Below are positions 1-11,413 of a DNA stretch of 64,000 nucleotides, piece after piece (positions within the stretch are counted from its first letter, which is position 1; each line of letters begins with the position of its first letter). Under the pieces are notes generated by a model. The model saw only the letters and a list, made by a program, of their open reading frames with translations, was not told the DNA's origin and did no database searches. This DNA is from Sabellastarte sp. h YS-2021 (taxonomy: Eukaryota > Annelida > Polychaeta > Sabellida > Sabellidae), in NCBI GenBank assembly GCA_964017235.1, contig OZ024928.1, positions 81,091,566-81,155,565 of the forward strand, written 5' to 3'. Position numbers and translations under genes: made by a program.

Positions 1-1028
1 GCATTTTATTCAGGATAATTTTCAGAAGCTGCTTGGCAGTCACTGTTCTTGACATATGATAATGATAAGCAGATATTCTATTCTTCTTTGTTGCATATAT
101 ACAAAGTGTCCTGAGTTCACAACACAGGTGTACCACATGGTGATGTTGAACAAAAGGGGTTGAAATAGACTTGCACCAAGTCTTTGTATTTCTCATCCCA
201 CTAAATCTGACATAGATGAAAACATTATACATCCACTTAAGGAGGGAAAAATCCTTCTCTATGCTGAAACAGTACTGTTGTCTGCCCCACATTCTAGTAT
301 AAAGTCATACAGTCCTCATATAATACCTTAGAAAAAAGGACTTGAAGAAAGTCTAGGGTTGAAATATTGTTTATTTTAAGCATGATTGGTTGCTAATCTG
401 CTGATGTTACATTCAAACACTGTAAATGATTTAGCTGATGAAAAGGGAGAATGAAAATAAATATTATTTTGTAACTGTTAAGGCCATCTTAATAGATTAT
501 TATATTATTGCTGATACACATACTTGTTGACTCTTCAACCTACTGGTTTCCTAACATACCCCCTTCCCTACCCCAAAATGTAAACAAATAACCTAGATTT
601 TTTTCACCACTGACCTATCGGAAGACTACTGTTCTTATATTTGGTAAAAAAGAATATTCTGTCTTTCTTACAAAGCAAGCAGAAAAACGATTATAATCGA
701 TAATCGATTGCTCAGAGTTACCGATTAATCGATTCTGATTTTTTAGACCGATTCCTAACACTAAATATTACTCCCATATTTTACACCCCCACCTCCACTA
801 AAAGTTACACCTCGTACTGGGCCATGCAGAGCAAATCAATGGGGGGTTAAGCAACTGGATTAGATTATGATATGTCTGTTGTTTCAAGACTCTAAATAAG
901 CTGATTTGTTTGGCTATGTATGTGACCTGTTTAAATGAATTAGTCTTAGATTTGCCTTTTGTTCAAGCATTCTTTTGAACTTGATTTGTTTCACTTATGG
1001 TTAAGTGACTATCTTATAGATCTAACAG
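1..1028. other. AT-rich DNA without a recognisable gene
   Basis: No open frame of note and no splice-flanked conserved peptide was found. The only structure seen is a cluster of overlapping ATCGATTA-type inverted motifs near 688-742, which resembles eroded transposon ends but is too short to classify. It could be intergenic or intronic sequence upstream of the otubain gene. Confidence 0.5.
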
Positions 1029-1032
1029 GATT

Positions 1033-1417
1033 AATTAAGCGTCCCGCAAGGGACGCTTGTTTGTGTATGGGAGAGCTTCCGGCTCCGGCGGCTCCGCATT
1101 TTGTTTTCCTTATAACTCTGTAACCGTTAGGCGGATTCTTTTCAAATTTGGCAGGTTTAGGCAGTAGCCTTGGGGAATTTTTTTGAATATGCTGCAGTGA
1201 CATTTCAACCAATCAGAGAGGTCACATGACCAAAAATGTCTTTTTTCGATGGGGAAGCTTGTCCGGATGATAACTTGAAAGGAATTTTATCAATTCACCT
1301 GAAACTTGGCAAATACATTCATTCTATTAAAATCTGGAAATCATTAGATTTTGGCATTGATTGGTCAAGAAATGGCCAAGTAATTAATGATTAATTAATC
1401 ATTACGAATTTTCCAAA
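1033..1417 (+). repeat. Element head with 9-bp palindrome (AAGCGTCCC/GGGACGCTT)
   Basis: A perfect 9-bp stem with a 4-base loop lies at 1037-1058, preceded by TTAA. It is followed by a GC-rich stretch and the phrase TATAACTCTGTAACCGTTAG at 1111-1130, then a line about an animal-type repeat reading CAAATTTGGCA. Related heads occur at 9309, 23285, 25266 and, on the - strand, 46255-46445. The position of the palindrome at the extreme 5' side of a satellite-bearing element suggests a terminal structure. It is not a bacterial terminator because the context is a eukaryotic repeat. Confidence 0.65.
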
Positions 1418-1865
1418 TAAGGAAAACACAAAAATGCTTATATCTCGAAAACCGTGCTAGATAGAGCGATTTCGACGAAATTTTTGACCCACAGGGTATC
1501 TCTGCGGAGTAGTTATCCCAATTTTGAAAAAATTTTTGTCTCGCCAAAAATGGCGGCCATTTTGAATTTTCGAATTTTTCGCAAAAATTGCAAAACATAG
1601 AAATGCTTATATCTCGAAAACCCTGCAAGATAGAGCGATTTCGACGAAATTTTTGACCCACAGGGTATATCTGCAGAGTAGCCATGCCAATTTTCAGACA
1701 AAAAATTTCTCGCAAAAAATGGCGGCCATTTTGAATTTTCGAATTTTTGCGCAAAAATTGCAAAACACAAAAATGCTAATATTTCGAAAACCGTGCTACA
1801 TAGAGCGATTTCGACGAAATTTTTTATCTTCAGGGTATCTCTGCAGAGCAGCTATCCCAAAGAGC
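1418..1865 (+). repeat. Array A, three monomers of about 170 bp
   Basis: The word TAGAGCGATTTCGACGAAA recurs at about 1462, 1631 and 1801, giving a 169-170 bp period. Each monomer begins with TATCTCGAAAACCGTGCTAG or a close variant and contains AAAATGGCGGCCATTTTGAA. Open frames across it on either strand repeat with the monomer and have no separate coding evidence. The last monomer runs directly into array B at 1865. Confidence 0.85.
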
Positions 1866-4800
1866 TTTCACTTGGTGAAGTTTCAGACCCATAGCTAATT
1901 GCTCACCTACTCAAAAAGAGTAAATGCGAATTACCTCTAAAAGTATTGCAGATGGCCAATTTTTCTCAAATAACTCATTCACCTACTTTTGGAAGAGCTT
2001 TCACTTGGTGAAGTTTCAGACCCGTAGCTAATTACTCACCTACTCAAAATGAGTAAATGTGAATTATCTCAAAAACTATTGCGGATACCCAATTTTTATC
2101 AAATAACTCATTCATGTACTTTTGGGAGAGCTTTCACATGGTGAAGTTTCAGACCCGTAGATGATTACTCACCTACTCAAAATGAGTAAATGCGAATTAT
2201 CTCTTAAAAGTATTGCAGATAGCCAATTTTTCTCAAATAACTCATTCACCTACTTTTGGGAGAGCTTTCACTTGGTGAAGTTTCAGACCCATTATTAAGC
2301 TAATTACTCACCTACTCAAAATGAGTAAATGCGAATTATCTCTAAAAGTATTGCAGATAGCTAATTTTTCTCAAATAACTCATTCACCTACTTTTGGGAG
2401 AGCTTTCACTTGGTGAAGTTTCAGACCCATAGCTAATTACTCACCTACTCAAAATGAGTAAATGCGAATTATCTCTAAAAGTATTGCAGATAGCCAATTT
2501 TTGTCAAATAACTCATTCACCTACTTTTGGGAGAGCTTTCACTTGGTGAAGTTTCAGACCCATAGCTAATTACTCACCTACTGAAAATGAGTAAATGCGA
2601 ATTATCTCTAAAAGTATTGCAGATAGCCAATTTTTCTCAAATAACTCATTCACCTACTTTTGGGAGAGCTTTCACTTGGTGAAGTTTCAGACCCATAGCT
2701 AATTACTCGCCTACTCAAAATGAGTAAATGCGAATTATCTCTAAAAGTATTGCAGATAGCCAATTTTTCTCAAATAACTCATTCACCTACTTTTGGGAGA
2801 GCTTTCACTCTGTGAAGTTTCAGACCCTTAGCTAATTACTCACCTACTCAAAATGAGTAAATGCGAATTATCTCTAAAAGTATTGCAGATAGCCAATTTT
2901 TCTCAAATAGCTCATTCACCTACTTTTGGGAGAGCTTTCACTCTGTGAAGTTTCAGACCCATAGCTAATTACTCACCTACTCAAAATGAGTAAATGCGAA
3001 TTATCTCTAAAAGTATTGCAGATAGCCAATTTTTCTCAAATAACTCATTCACCTACTTTTGGGAGACCTTTCACTTGGTGAAGTTTCAGACCCATAGCTA
3101 ATTACTCACCTACTCAAAATGAGTAAATGTGAATTATCTCTAAAAGTATTGCAGAGAGCCAATTTTTGTCAAATTAATCATTCACCTACTTTTGGGAGAG
3201 CTTTCACTTGGTGAAGTTTCAGACCCATAGCTAATTACTCACCTACTCAAAATGAGTAAATGCGAATTATCTCTAAAAGTATTGCAGATAGCCAATTTTT
3301 CTCAAATAACTCATTCACCTACTTTTGGGAGACCTTTCACTTGGTGAAGTTTCAGACCCATAGCTAATTACTCACCTACTCAAAATGAGTAAATGTGAAT
3401 TATCTCTAAAAGTATTGCAGAGAGCCAATTTTTGTCAAATTAATCATTCACCTACTTTTGGGAGAGCTTTCACTTGGTGAAGTTTCAGACCCATAGCTAA
3501 TTACTCACCTACTCAAAATGAGTAAATGCGATTTATCTCTAAAAGTATTGCAGATAGCCAATTTTTCTCAAATAACTCATTCACCTACTTTTGGGAGAGC
3601 TTTCACTCTGTGAAGTTTCAGACCCTTAGCTAATTACTCACCTCAAAATGAGTAAATGCGAATTATCTCTAAAAGTATTGCAGATAGCCAATTTTTCTCA
3701 AATAGCTCATTCACCTACTTTTGGGAGAGCTTTCACTCTGTGAAGTTTCAGACCCATAGCTAATTACTCACCTACTCAAAATGAGTAAATGCGAATTATC
3801 TCTAAAAGTATTGCAGATAGCCAATTTTTCTCAAATAACTCATTCACCTACTTTTGGGAGACCTTTCACTTGGTGAAGTTTCAGACCCATAGCTAATTAC
3901 TCACCTACTCAAAATGAGTAAATGTGAATTATCTCTAAAAGTATTGCAGAGAGCCAATTTTTGTCAAATTAATCATTCACCTACTTTTGGGAGAGCTTTC
4001 ACTTGGTGAAGTTTCAGACCCATAGCTAATTACTCACCTACTCAAAATGAGTAAATGCGAATTATCTCTAAAAGTATTGCAGATAGCCAATTTTTCTCAA
4101 ATAACTCATTCACCTACTTTTGGGAGACCTTTCACTTGGTGAAGTTTCAGACCCATAGCTAATTACTCACCTACTCAAAATGAGTAAATGTGAATTATCT
4201 CTAAAAGTATTGCAGAGAGCCAATTTTTGTCAAATTAATCATTCACCTACTTTTGGGAGAGCTTTCACTTGGTGAAGTTTCAGACCCATAGCTAATTACT
4301 CACCTACTCAAAATGAGTAAATGCGATTTATCTCTAAAAGTATTGCAGATAGCCAATTTTTCTCAAATAACTCATTCACCTACTTTTGGGAGAGCTTTCA
4401 CTCTGTGAAGTTTCAGACCCATAGCTAATTACTCACCTACTCAAAATGAGTAAATGCGAATTATCTCTAAAAGTATTGCAGATAGCCAATTTTTCTCAAA
4501 TAACTCATTCACCTACTTTTGGCAGAGCTTTCACTTGGTGAAGTTTCAGACACATAGCTAATTACTCACCTACTGAAAATGAGTAAATGCGAATTATCTC
4601 TAAAAGTATTGCAGATAACCAATTTTTCTCAAATAACTCATTCACCTACTTTTGGGAGAGCTTTCACTTGGTGAAGTTTCAGACCCATAGCTAATTACTC
4701 ACCTACTCAAAATGAGTAAATGCGAATTATCTCTAAAAGTATTGCAGATAGCCAATTTTTCTCAAATAACTCATTCACCTACTTTTGGGAGAGCTTTCAC

Positions 4801-5158
4801 TCTGTGAAGTTTCAGACCCATAGCTAATTACTCACCTACTCAAAATGAGTAAATGCGAATTATCTCTAAAAGTATTGCAGATAGCCAATTTTTCTCAAAT
4901 AACTCATTCACCTACTTTTGGGAGAGCTTTCACTTGGTGAAGTTTCAGACCCATAGCTAATTACTCACCTACTCAAAATGAGTAAATGCGAATTATCTCT
5001 AAAAGTATTGCAGATAGCCAATTTTTCTCAAATAACTCATTCACCTACTTTTGGGAGAGCTTTCACTTGGTGAAGTTTCAGACCCATAGCTAATTACTCA
5101 CCTACTCAAAATGAGTAAATGCGAATTATCTCTAAAAGTATTGCAGATAGCCAATTTT
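1866..5158 (+). repeat. Array B, about 25 monomers of 133 bp
   Basis: AGCTTTCACTTGGTGAAG recurs every 133 bases, for example at 2401 and 2534. Each monomer carries TATCTCTAAAAGTATTGCAG and the imperfect palindrome ACTCAAAATGAGTAAATG. Copies are very similar, so the array is recently amplified. A six-monomer higher-order unit of about 798 bp is repeated inside it (2807-3604 and 3605-4399), with shared variants such as ACTCTGTGAAG and GCAGAGAGCC. The array stops where the C-type element begins. Confidence 0.92.
2807..4399 (+). repeat. Higher-order repeat in array B, 2 x about 798 bp
   Basis: The diagnostic variant ACTCTGTGAAG occurs at 2807, 3605 and 4400. The spacing is 798 bases for the first pair, exactly six 133-bp monomers, and 795 for the second, which has a 3-base deletion in one monomer. 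Variant monomers follow in the same order in each unit. Confidence 0.8.
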
Positions 5159-6508
5159 TATCTCCCGCCGGGCTTTAGCCCGGGAGGGAGATTATGAAAT
5201 GATGTCTGTGTGTGTGCGTGCGTATCTGCGTGCGTTAGTTAGTCACGCAGATTTCTCCAAAACTACTACAGCTACAGATTTTTTGTAAATTAATTGTCCC
5301 AATGAATTTTTATGCCCTTGAAAATTTTTTGGGTTTTATGGACTTAGGCCTAAAGATAAGTGAGTAATAGCAATCTTAGCTACTTTGAGTAAAGGGCTCA
5401 TAACTCAAAAACTATTGCAGTAACAACTTTTTCTTCAAATATGTTGTTCAGCTACTTTGTCCTTAGCTATAAGATGGTACATAGTTTGGGGTCCCATTAC
5501 ATGCCATAAGTGAGTAGTAGCTATTTTCTCATTTGTAGCTAAATAACAGAAGAAGTAAATGTCAAATATCTTCAAAAGTATTGAAGTTAGGGAAATCTTT
5601 TCAAATATGTTGTCCATCTTTTTTTTTGGTAAGCTATGACATACTAAAGTTTCAGACCTGTTGCACCTTGGATAGCTGAGTAATAGCTACTTTGAAATTC
5701 TGACTGTTGAGTAAAGCGATTGTAACTCCAAAACTATTGCAGTTAGAGTGTTTTCCTAAAATATGTTGTTCAGCTACTTTGTCCTTAGCTATAAGATGGT
5801 ACATAGTTTGGGGTTCTATTGCATGCCATAAGTGAGTAATAGCTATTTTCTCATTTGTAGCTAAATAACAAAAGAAGTAAATGCCAAATATCTTCATAAG
5901 TATTAGAGTTACAGAAATCTTTTCAAATATGTTATTCATCTACTTTTGGGTAAGCTATCACATAGTAAAGTTTCAGACCTGTTGCACCGTGGATAGCTGA
6001 GTAATAGCTACTTTCAAATTCCGACTGTTGAGTAAAGCCATTGTATCTCCAAAACTATTGCAGTTAGAGTGTTTTCCTAAAATATGTTGTTCAGCTACTT
6101 TGTCCTTAGCTATAAGATGGTACATAGTTTGGGGTTCTATTGCATGCCATAAGTGAGTAATAGCTATTTTCTCATTTGTAGCTAAATAACAAAAGAAGTA
6201 AATGTCAAATATCTTCAAAAGTATTAAAGTTAGGGAAATCTTTTCAAATATGTTGTCCATCTACTTTTTGGTAAGCTATCACATAGTAAAGTTTCAGACC
6301 TGTTGAATCTTTGATAGCTCAGTAATAGCTACTTTGAAATTCTGACTGTTGAGTAAAGCCATTGTAACTCCAAAACTATTGCAGTTAGAGTGTTTTCCTA
6401 AAATATGTTGTTCAGCTACTTTGTCCTTAGCTATAAGATGGTACATAGTTTGGGGTTCTATTGCATGCCATAAGTGAGTAATAGCTATTTTCTCATTTGT
6501 AGCTAATT
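5159..6508 (+). mobile_element. C-type hairpin-headed element inserted in array B
   Basis: It begins with a GC-rich palindrome (CCGGGCTTTAGCCCGG inside a longer CTCCC/GGGAG stem, 5160-5192), followed by a TG/CG-rich stretch and the phrase TCTCCAAAACTACTACAGC. After that come C-type repeats organised as a dimer of about 321 bp; frames at 5652-5939 and 5973-6260 encode near-identical 95-residue peptides offset by one dimer. The B array resumes at 6509, having lost part of a monomer. The peptides are repeat translations, not genes. Confidence 0.65.
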
Positions 6509-8050
6509 GAGAGCTTTCACTTGGTGAAGTTTCAGACCCTTAGCTAATTACTCACCTACTCAAAATGAGTAAATGCGAATTATCTCTAAAAGTATTGCAG
6601 ATAGCCAATTTTTCTCAACTCATTCACCTACTTTTGGAAGAGCTTTCACATGGTCAAGTTTCAGACCCGGTAGCTAATTACTCAAAATGAGTAAATGCTA
6701 ATTATCTCTAAAAGTATTGCAGATAGCCAATTTTTCTCAAATAACTCATTCACCTACTTTTGAGAGAGCTTTCACTTGGTGAAGTTTCAGACCTGTAGCT
6801 AATTATTCACCTACTCAAAATGAGTAAATGCAAATTATCTGTAAAAGTATTGCAGATAGCCAATTTTTCTCAAATAACTCATTCACCTACTTTTGAGAGA
6901 GCTTTCACTTGGTGAAGTTTCAGACCCGTAGCTAATTATTCACCTGCTGAAAATGAGTAAATGCTAATTATCTCTAAAAGTATTGCAGGTAGCCAATTTT
7001 TCTCAAATAACTCATTCACGTACTTTTGGAAGAGCTTTCACATGGTGAAATTTCAGACCCATAGCTAATTACTCACCTACTCAAAATGAGTAAATGCTAA
7101 TTATCTCTAAAAGTATTGCAGATAGCCAATTTTTCTCAAATAACTCATTCATCTACTATTGGGAGAGCTTTCACTTGGTGAAGTTTCAGACCTGTAGCTA
7201 ATTATTCACCTACTCAAAATGAGTAAATGCTAATTATCTCTAAAAGTATTGCAGATAGCCAATTTTTCTCATATAACTCATTCACCTACTTTTGGGAGAG
7301 CTTTCACTTGGTGAAGTTTCAGACCCGTAGCTAATTATTCACCTACTCAAAATGAGTAAATGCTAATTATCTCTAAAAGTATTGCGGATAGCCAATTTTT
7401 CTCATATAACTCATTCACCTACTTTTGGGAGAGCTTTCACTTGGTGAAGTTTCAGACCTGTAGCTAATTACTCACCTACTCAAAATGAGTAAATGCTAAT
7501 TATCTCTAAAAGGATTGCAGATAGCCATTTTTTGTCAAATAACTCATTCACCTACTTTTAGGAGAGCTTTCACTTGGTGAAGTTTCAGACCCATAGCTAA
7601 TTACTCACCTGCTCAAAATGAGTAAATGCTAATTATCTCTAAAAGTATTGCAGATAGCCAATTTTTCTCAAATAACTCATTCATCTACTATTGGGAGAGC
7701 CATCACTTGGTGAAGTTTCAGACCCGTAGCTAATTATTCACCTACTCAAAATGAGTAAATGCTAATTATGCCTAGAAGTATTGCGGATAGCCTTCACATG
7801 GTGAAGTTCCAGACCCGTAGATAATTACTCACCTACTCAAAATGAGTAAATGCTAATTATCTCTAAAAGTATTGCAGATAGCCAATTTTTCTCAAATAAC
7901 TCATTCACCTACTTTTGGGACAGCTTTCACTTGGTGAAGTTTCAGACCTGTAGCTAATTACTCACCCACTCAAAATAAGTAAATGCCTATTATCACTAAA
8001 AGTATTGCAGATAGCCAGTATTTCTCAAATAACTCATTCACCTACATTTT
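6509..8050 (+). repeat. Array B, second block, more diverged
   Basis: About eleven 133-bp monomers with more substitutions than the first block: ATGCTAATT replaces ATGCGAATT in most copies, and several monomers are shortened, for example near 7790. It is the continuation of the array that is interrupted by the C-type element at 5159-6508. Confidence 0.85.
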
Positions 8051-8790
8051 GGAGAAGTTTCACATGCTTAAGTTTATTTATGAATTTTTTAAATAAATTT
8101 TAATACATTAAAATTAATTAAATCATGCACTAAATCAATTATAACTTGAAAAGTACTGCATTTAGAGCGCTTTGTGCAAATATGTTATCCAGCTACTTTT
8201 GGGTCAGCTATAACATAGTAAAATTTCAGACCTGTAGCTCATGGCATAGCCGAATAATAACTACTTTTAGGTTATCACTGTTGGGTAAATCACTTATAAC
8301 TTGAAAACTTTTGCATTTACATTATTTAGTTTCAGTATGTTATTCACCTATTTTGAGGCAGCTATAACATAGTAAAATTCCAGACCTGTGGCTCATTGCA
8401 TAGCGGAGTAATAGCTACTTTGAAGTTCTTACTCAACACTAAATCATTTATAACTTGAAAAGTATTGCATTTAGAGCATTTTGTTAAAATATGTCATTCA
8501 CCTACTTTTTCCATAGCAACAACATGGTGAGTAACTTGGGTGTCTATCTGAATAGCTAAGTGAGTAATAGCTACTTTTGGACTTTTCACTAACTTCCATC
8601 ATGAGTAAAATCACTTGTAACTTGAAAACTATTGCATTTAGAGAATTTTGTGCAAATATGTTATTCACCTACTTTTGGGTCAGCTATAACATACTAAAAT
8701 TTCAGACCTCTAGCTCGTGCCATAGCTGAGTAATAGCTACTTTTGCCTTTGCCGGTGGATACATTTAGCAGATGCATCCTTGGTCTAGTC
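8051..8790 (+). repeat. C-type array with a Helitron-like 3' motif at its end
   Basis: Monomers of about 150-160 bp contain TATAACTTGAAAA, TTTAGAGC and TAGCTGAGTAATAGCTAC. At 8745-8790 the sequence GGTGGATACA, a GCA..GATGC half-stem and GGTCTAG|T closes the block. The same arrangement, with a perfect stem, appears on the - strand at 55882-55909, so this is read as an eroded copy of that 3' end. Confidence 0.6.
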
Positions 8791-9308
8791 TCTAAAAGTA
8801 TTACAGGTGGGCAATTTCTTCTAAATAAGTCATTCACCTACTTTTGAGTGATCTACCACATAGTGAAGTTGCAGAACTGTAGCTCTTTAGATGGCAGAGT
8901 AATAGCTACTAAAATAAGTAAATGTCTTGTATCTCTAAAAGTAGTACAGATAGGCAATTTCTTCTAAAGACGTGCTTCCCTACTTTTAGTTGATCTGCAT
9001 AATGAAGTGGTAGAACTGTAGCTCTTTGGATGGCAAAGTAATAGCTACTAAAATGAGTAAATGCCTTTTGTCTTTAAAAGTATTGCAATCAAACATTAAA
9101 CTTGTCACTTCTACATGTGCCTCCATCTCACAAGAAAATTTATATTCCACTATCTTTAGTACATCTAATTTATACGGCGGGAGATAAATGCATGCGTCAG
9201 AATGCTTGTTCTCAAATAACTCATTCACCTACTTTTGGGAGAGCTTTCACTTGGTGAAGTTTCAGACCCGTAGCTAATTATTCACCTACTTAAAATGAGT
9301 AAATGCTA
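8791..9308 (+). repeat. Diverged B/C-like monomers ending in a true B monomer
   Basis: Monomers near 8791-9100 share CTCTAAAAGTATTACAG, TTCACCTACTTTTG and GTAATAGCTACTAAAATGAG with B and C. From 9205 a normal B monomer resumes and is cut after ATGAGTAAATGCTAA at 9308-9310. The - strand frame at 8986-9228 has no coding support. Confidence 0.6.
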
Positions 9309-9800
9309 ATTAAGCAGCCCGTCAGGGACGCTTATTTGTTTTCACCGAAGTTCGACTGATCGCTGCCGCCGGATTATGGTCTCCCTTGAATAGCCGTTCA
9401 AATTTTTCTTTCCTTCTTATCTTTCTTTAAAACTATAGGGGCGGGAAAAATTTTTGGGATACTTTGCGCAGACCTTAACCTTTACTTAAGGTAACCTTAA
9501 GCATAACTCCAAAACACCCCCTCTTCGCGTTTCGGAAAAAACCACACACACCTGTGCTATAAAATGTATCTGGTACATTCTAGACCATATTTCCAAGGTC
9601 AGAAAGGATTTTCTCATCAATCGCACCATAGATACCTGAATGGGAGGCGTTTTATTTTTGTAAATTTTTTAAAAATGGGTACTTGGTCTGTATCTCAAAA
9701 ACGGTTAGGATTTCGGCGTTTTGTTGGAATAACTTATTCAGCTACTTTTTGATAATCTTTCACATGCCGAAGTTTTAGCTCTGTATCTGCAAACTTAAGG
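9309..9800 (+). repeat. 5' head of the Helitron-like element
   Basis: After the palindrome come GCTGCCGCCGGATTATGG and TCTCCCTTGAATAG, which are also found in the head at 25266-25400 (GCCGCATTATGGTCTCCC). Later parts read TATCTCAAAAACGGTTAGG at about 9691, the same core phrase seen in the satellite monomers. The small frame at 9564-9752 is a by-product. Confidence 0.6.
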
Positions 9801-10800
9801 TCACCTTAATGACCAAAACGTGGGTTTTAACCCTCCAGTTCACTTAGTTTTCCACACTTTTCAACCAAACTTGGCATATATATTGAGATTCACCAAAGGA
9901 TTATCCTGACTTTATGGTGACCTTTAACTGTTAGTATTATTAGGGCTATGCCCCCCCCTAAAGTCATCAAATTGGAATAAAATTGTCTGGCCTGTTATTG
10001 TTCCATCTTTTTTAAAATCTAACATATATTGATATTGTGGTACATCAAAAGAACACTCTTACTACCTTATGATTCAAATATCAATAATGTTAGGGCCATC
10101 TTAAACTTAAAATGTCGAGTTTTTCAGCCCTAAGATTAGTTAATGTGTACATTTTTCAAATAAAACTTGCGACATTTATAAAGGTTGGCAGAAAGGACAT
10201 TCTGCTTTTATGGTCACCTTAAAGTCCCAATATGAATGAAGTTATGGTCACTTTTCAGTGAAAAAAGGAAGTTTTCGGCCTCCGGCTATCTTATTGTTCA
10301 ACTGACCTCAGCTAAACTTTGACAATTTATAAAGGATGACAAAAGGGACATTCTCATTTTATGGTCACCTTAAAGTCGCAATATGGATGAAGTTATGATC
10401 ACCTTGCAGTGAAATTATGGAGTTTTTAATCTCCAGCTATTGTATTGTTCAGCAGAGCTCAGTTAAATTTTGTACACTTTTAAAGATGACATTAGGGACA
10501 TTCTTATGTTCTTTCCACCTTGGAGTTCCAATACAAGTACAGTCATGGCCATCTTGACGTGAAAATGAGGATTTTCAGCCCCTAACTGATTTACTGTTCA
10601 GTAACTTGACATTGATTATACTAAAGTAAGATTTTGTATAACATTTCACTTAAAATTCCTGTACTTAAGAGGCTTTGGCCATCTTAACATGATAAATACA
10701 TACTTCTTGCTCCCTCCTCATTTATTTTAACACTTTTTAAAACCACACCTGGCATATGTATACTTAAAAATATTTATGCTGTCTGGCAAACCTAATCTCT
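9801..10800 (+). repeat. Array G, diverged monomers of about 155 bp
   Basis: The phrase TGGTCACCTTAAAGTC recurs at about 10212 and 10367 with ATGAATGAAGTTATGGTCAC, and older copies continue on both sides. Monomers also share TTCAGTGAAA, TATTGTTCA and GGGACATTCT. Divergence is high, so copy number is uncertain, roughly six. Confidence 0.65.
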
Positions 10801-11413
10801 TAGTGTTTATGAAGTTATGACATCTTCAAAGAAAAAAAATGAGCTATATATGATGCACTGATGTGGTTATTAACATATTGCAACTGATCAGTGTTCACAT
10901 AATATAAATTCCCAATTTTAGGCAGATTAAAAACCACATTCTTCTGATTCCATTCTTTTTGGAATTGTGGGGATATAACTTTTCCTTTTGGGAAAAAAAG
11001 CTGCAGTTGGTTCAACTTTTGTTTTGTAGAAGGAGTTAATGATCTAGCTACTTGTTCACATAGACTATATAAATTGGTCAAATGTATACACCTGACTTCT
11101 TTCACAATATAAGATGCTTGAAAAAAAAAACACTTTCTGATAAACAGCTTTTCTTGTACAGCATTTTGTGTATCTCCAGCTGAGTGGAAATGAATGACTT
11201 GTCCTTTTCTTCTTCCTCCCCAACTCTGTATTTGCTTAGTGTGATATCTATCAAAAGGCACATTCATGGAAAGTCTTAACTCTTTCTATGCAGAAAGAAC
11301 CCCCCAACTCCCCTTTATTGCACATAAAAAGCAAGTGGAAAAAAGAATGGCCTCAATGGGGGAAGTGGGGGCGGGGGGGTTGATGGAGGGAGATGATAGA
11401 TAGAGATATATAT
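10801..11413. other. Unassigned DNA with an unsupported 150-codon open frame
   Basis: A - strand frame from 11267 to 10815 is open for 150 codons. The translation matches no family I recognise, it includes a homopolymer-derived Phe run, and there is no flanking splice pattern or paralogue in the window. It lies inside a repeat-bearing element. It could be a captured fragment or chance. Confidence 0.3.

Noticed and set aside
688..742. hAT-like transposon end (ATCGATTA motifs)
   Set aside because: No partner terminus or target duplication was found.
1037..1058. Rho-independent terminator
   Set aside because: The hairpin is in animal repetitive DNA and is a recurring terminal structure of mobile elements.
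1866..5158. CRISPR-like regular repeats
   Set aside because: The full 133-bp unit is repeated without unique spacers, the genome is eukaryotic and there are no cas genes; it is a satellite.
5652..6260. Pair of 95-residue - strand frames
   Set aside because: They are offset by one 321-bp C dimer and have no family match; the frame is a property of the repeat.
10815..11267. 150-codon - strand frame as a gene
   Set aside because: No recognisable family, no splice partner, and a homopolymer-derived Phe run; kept only as a low-confidence note.
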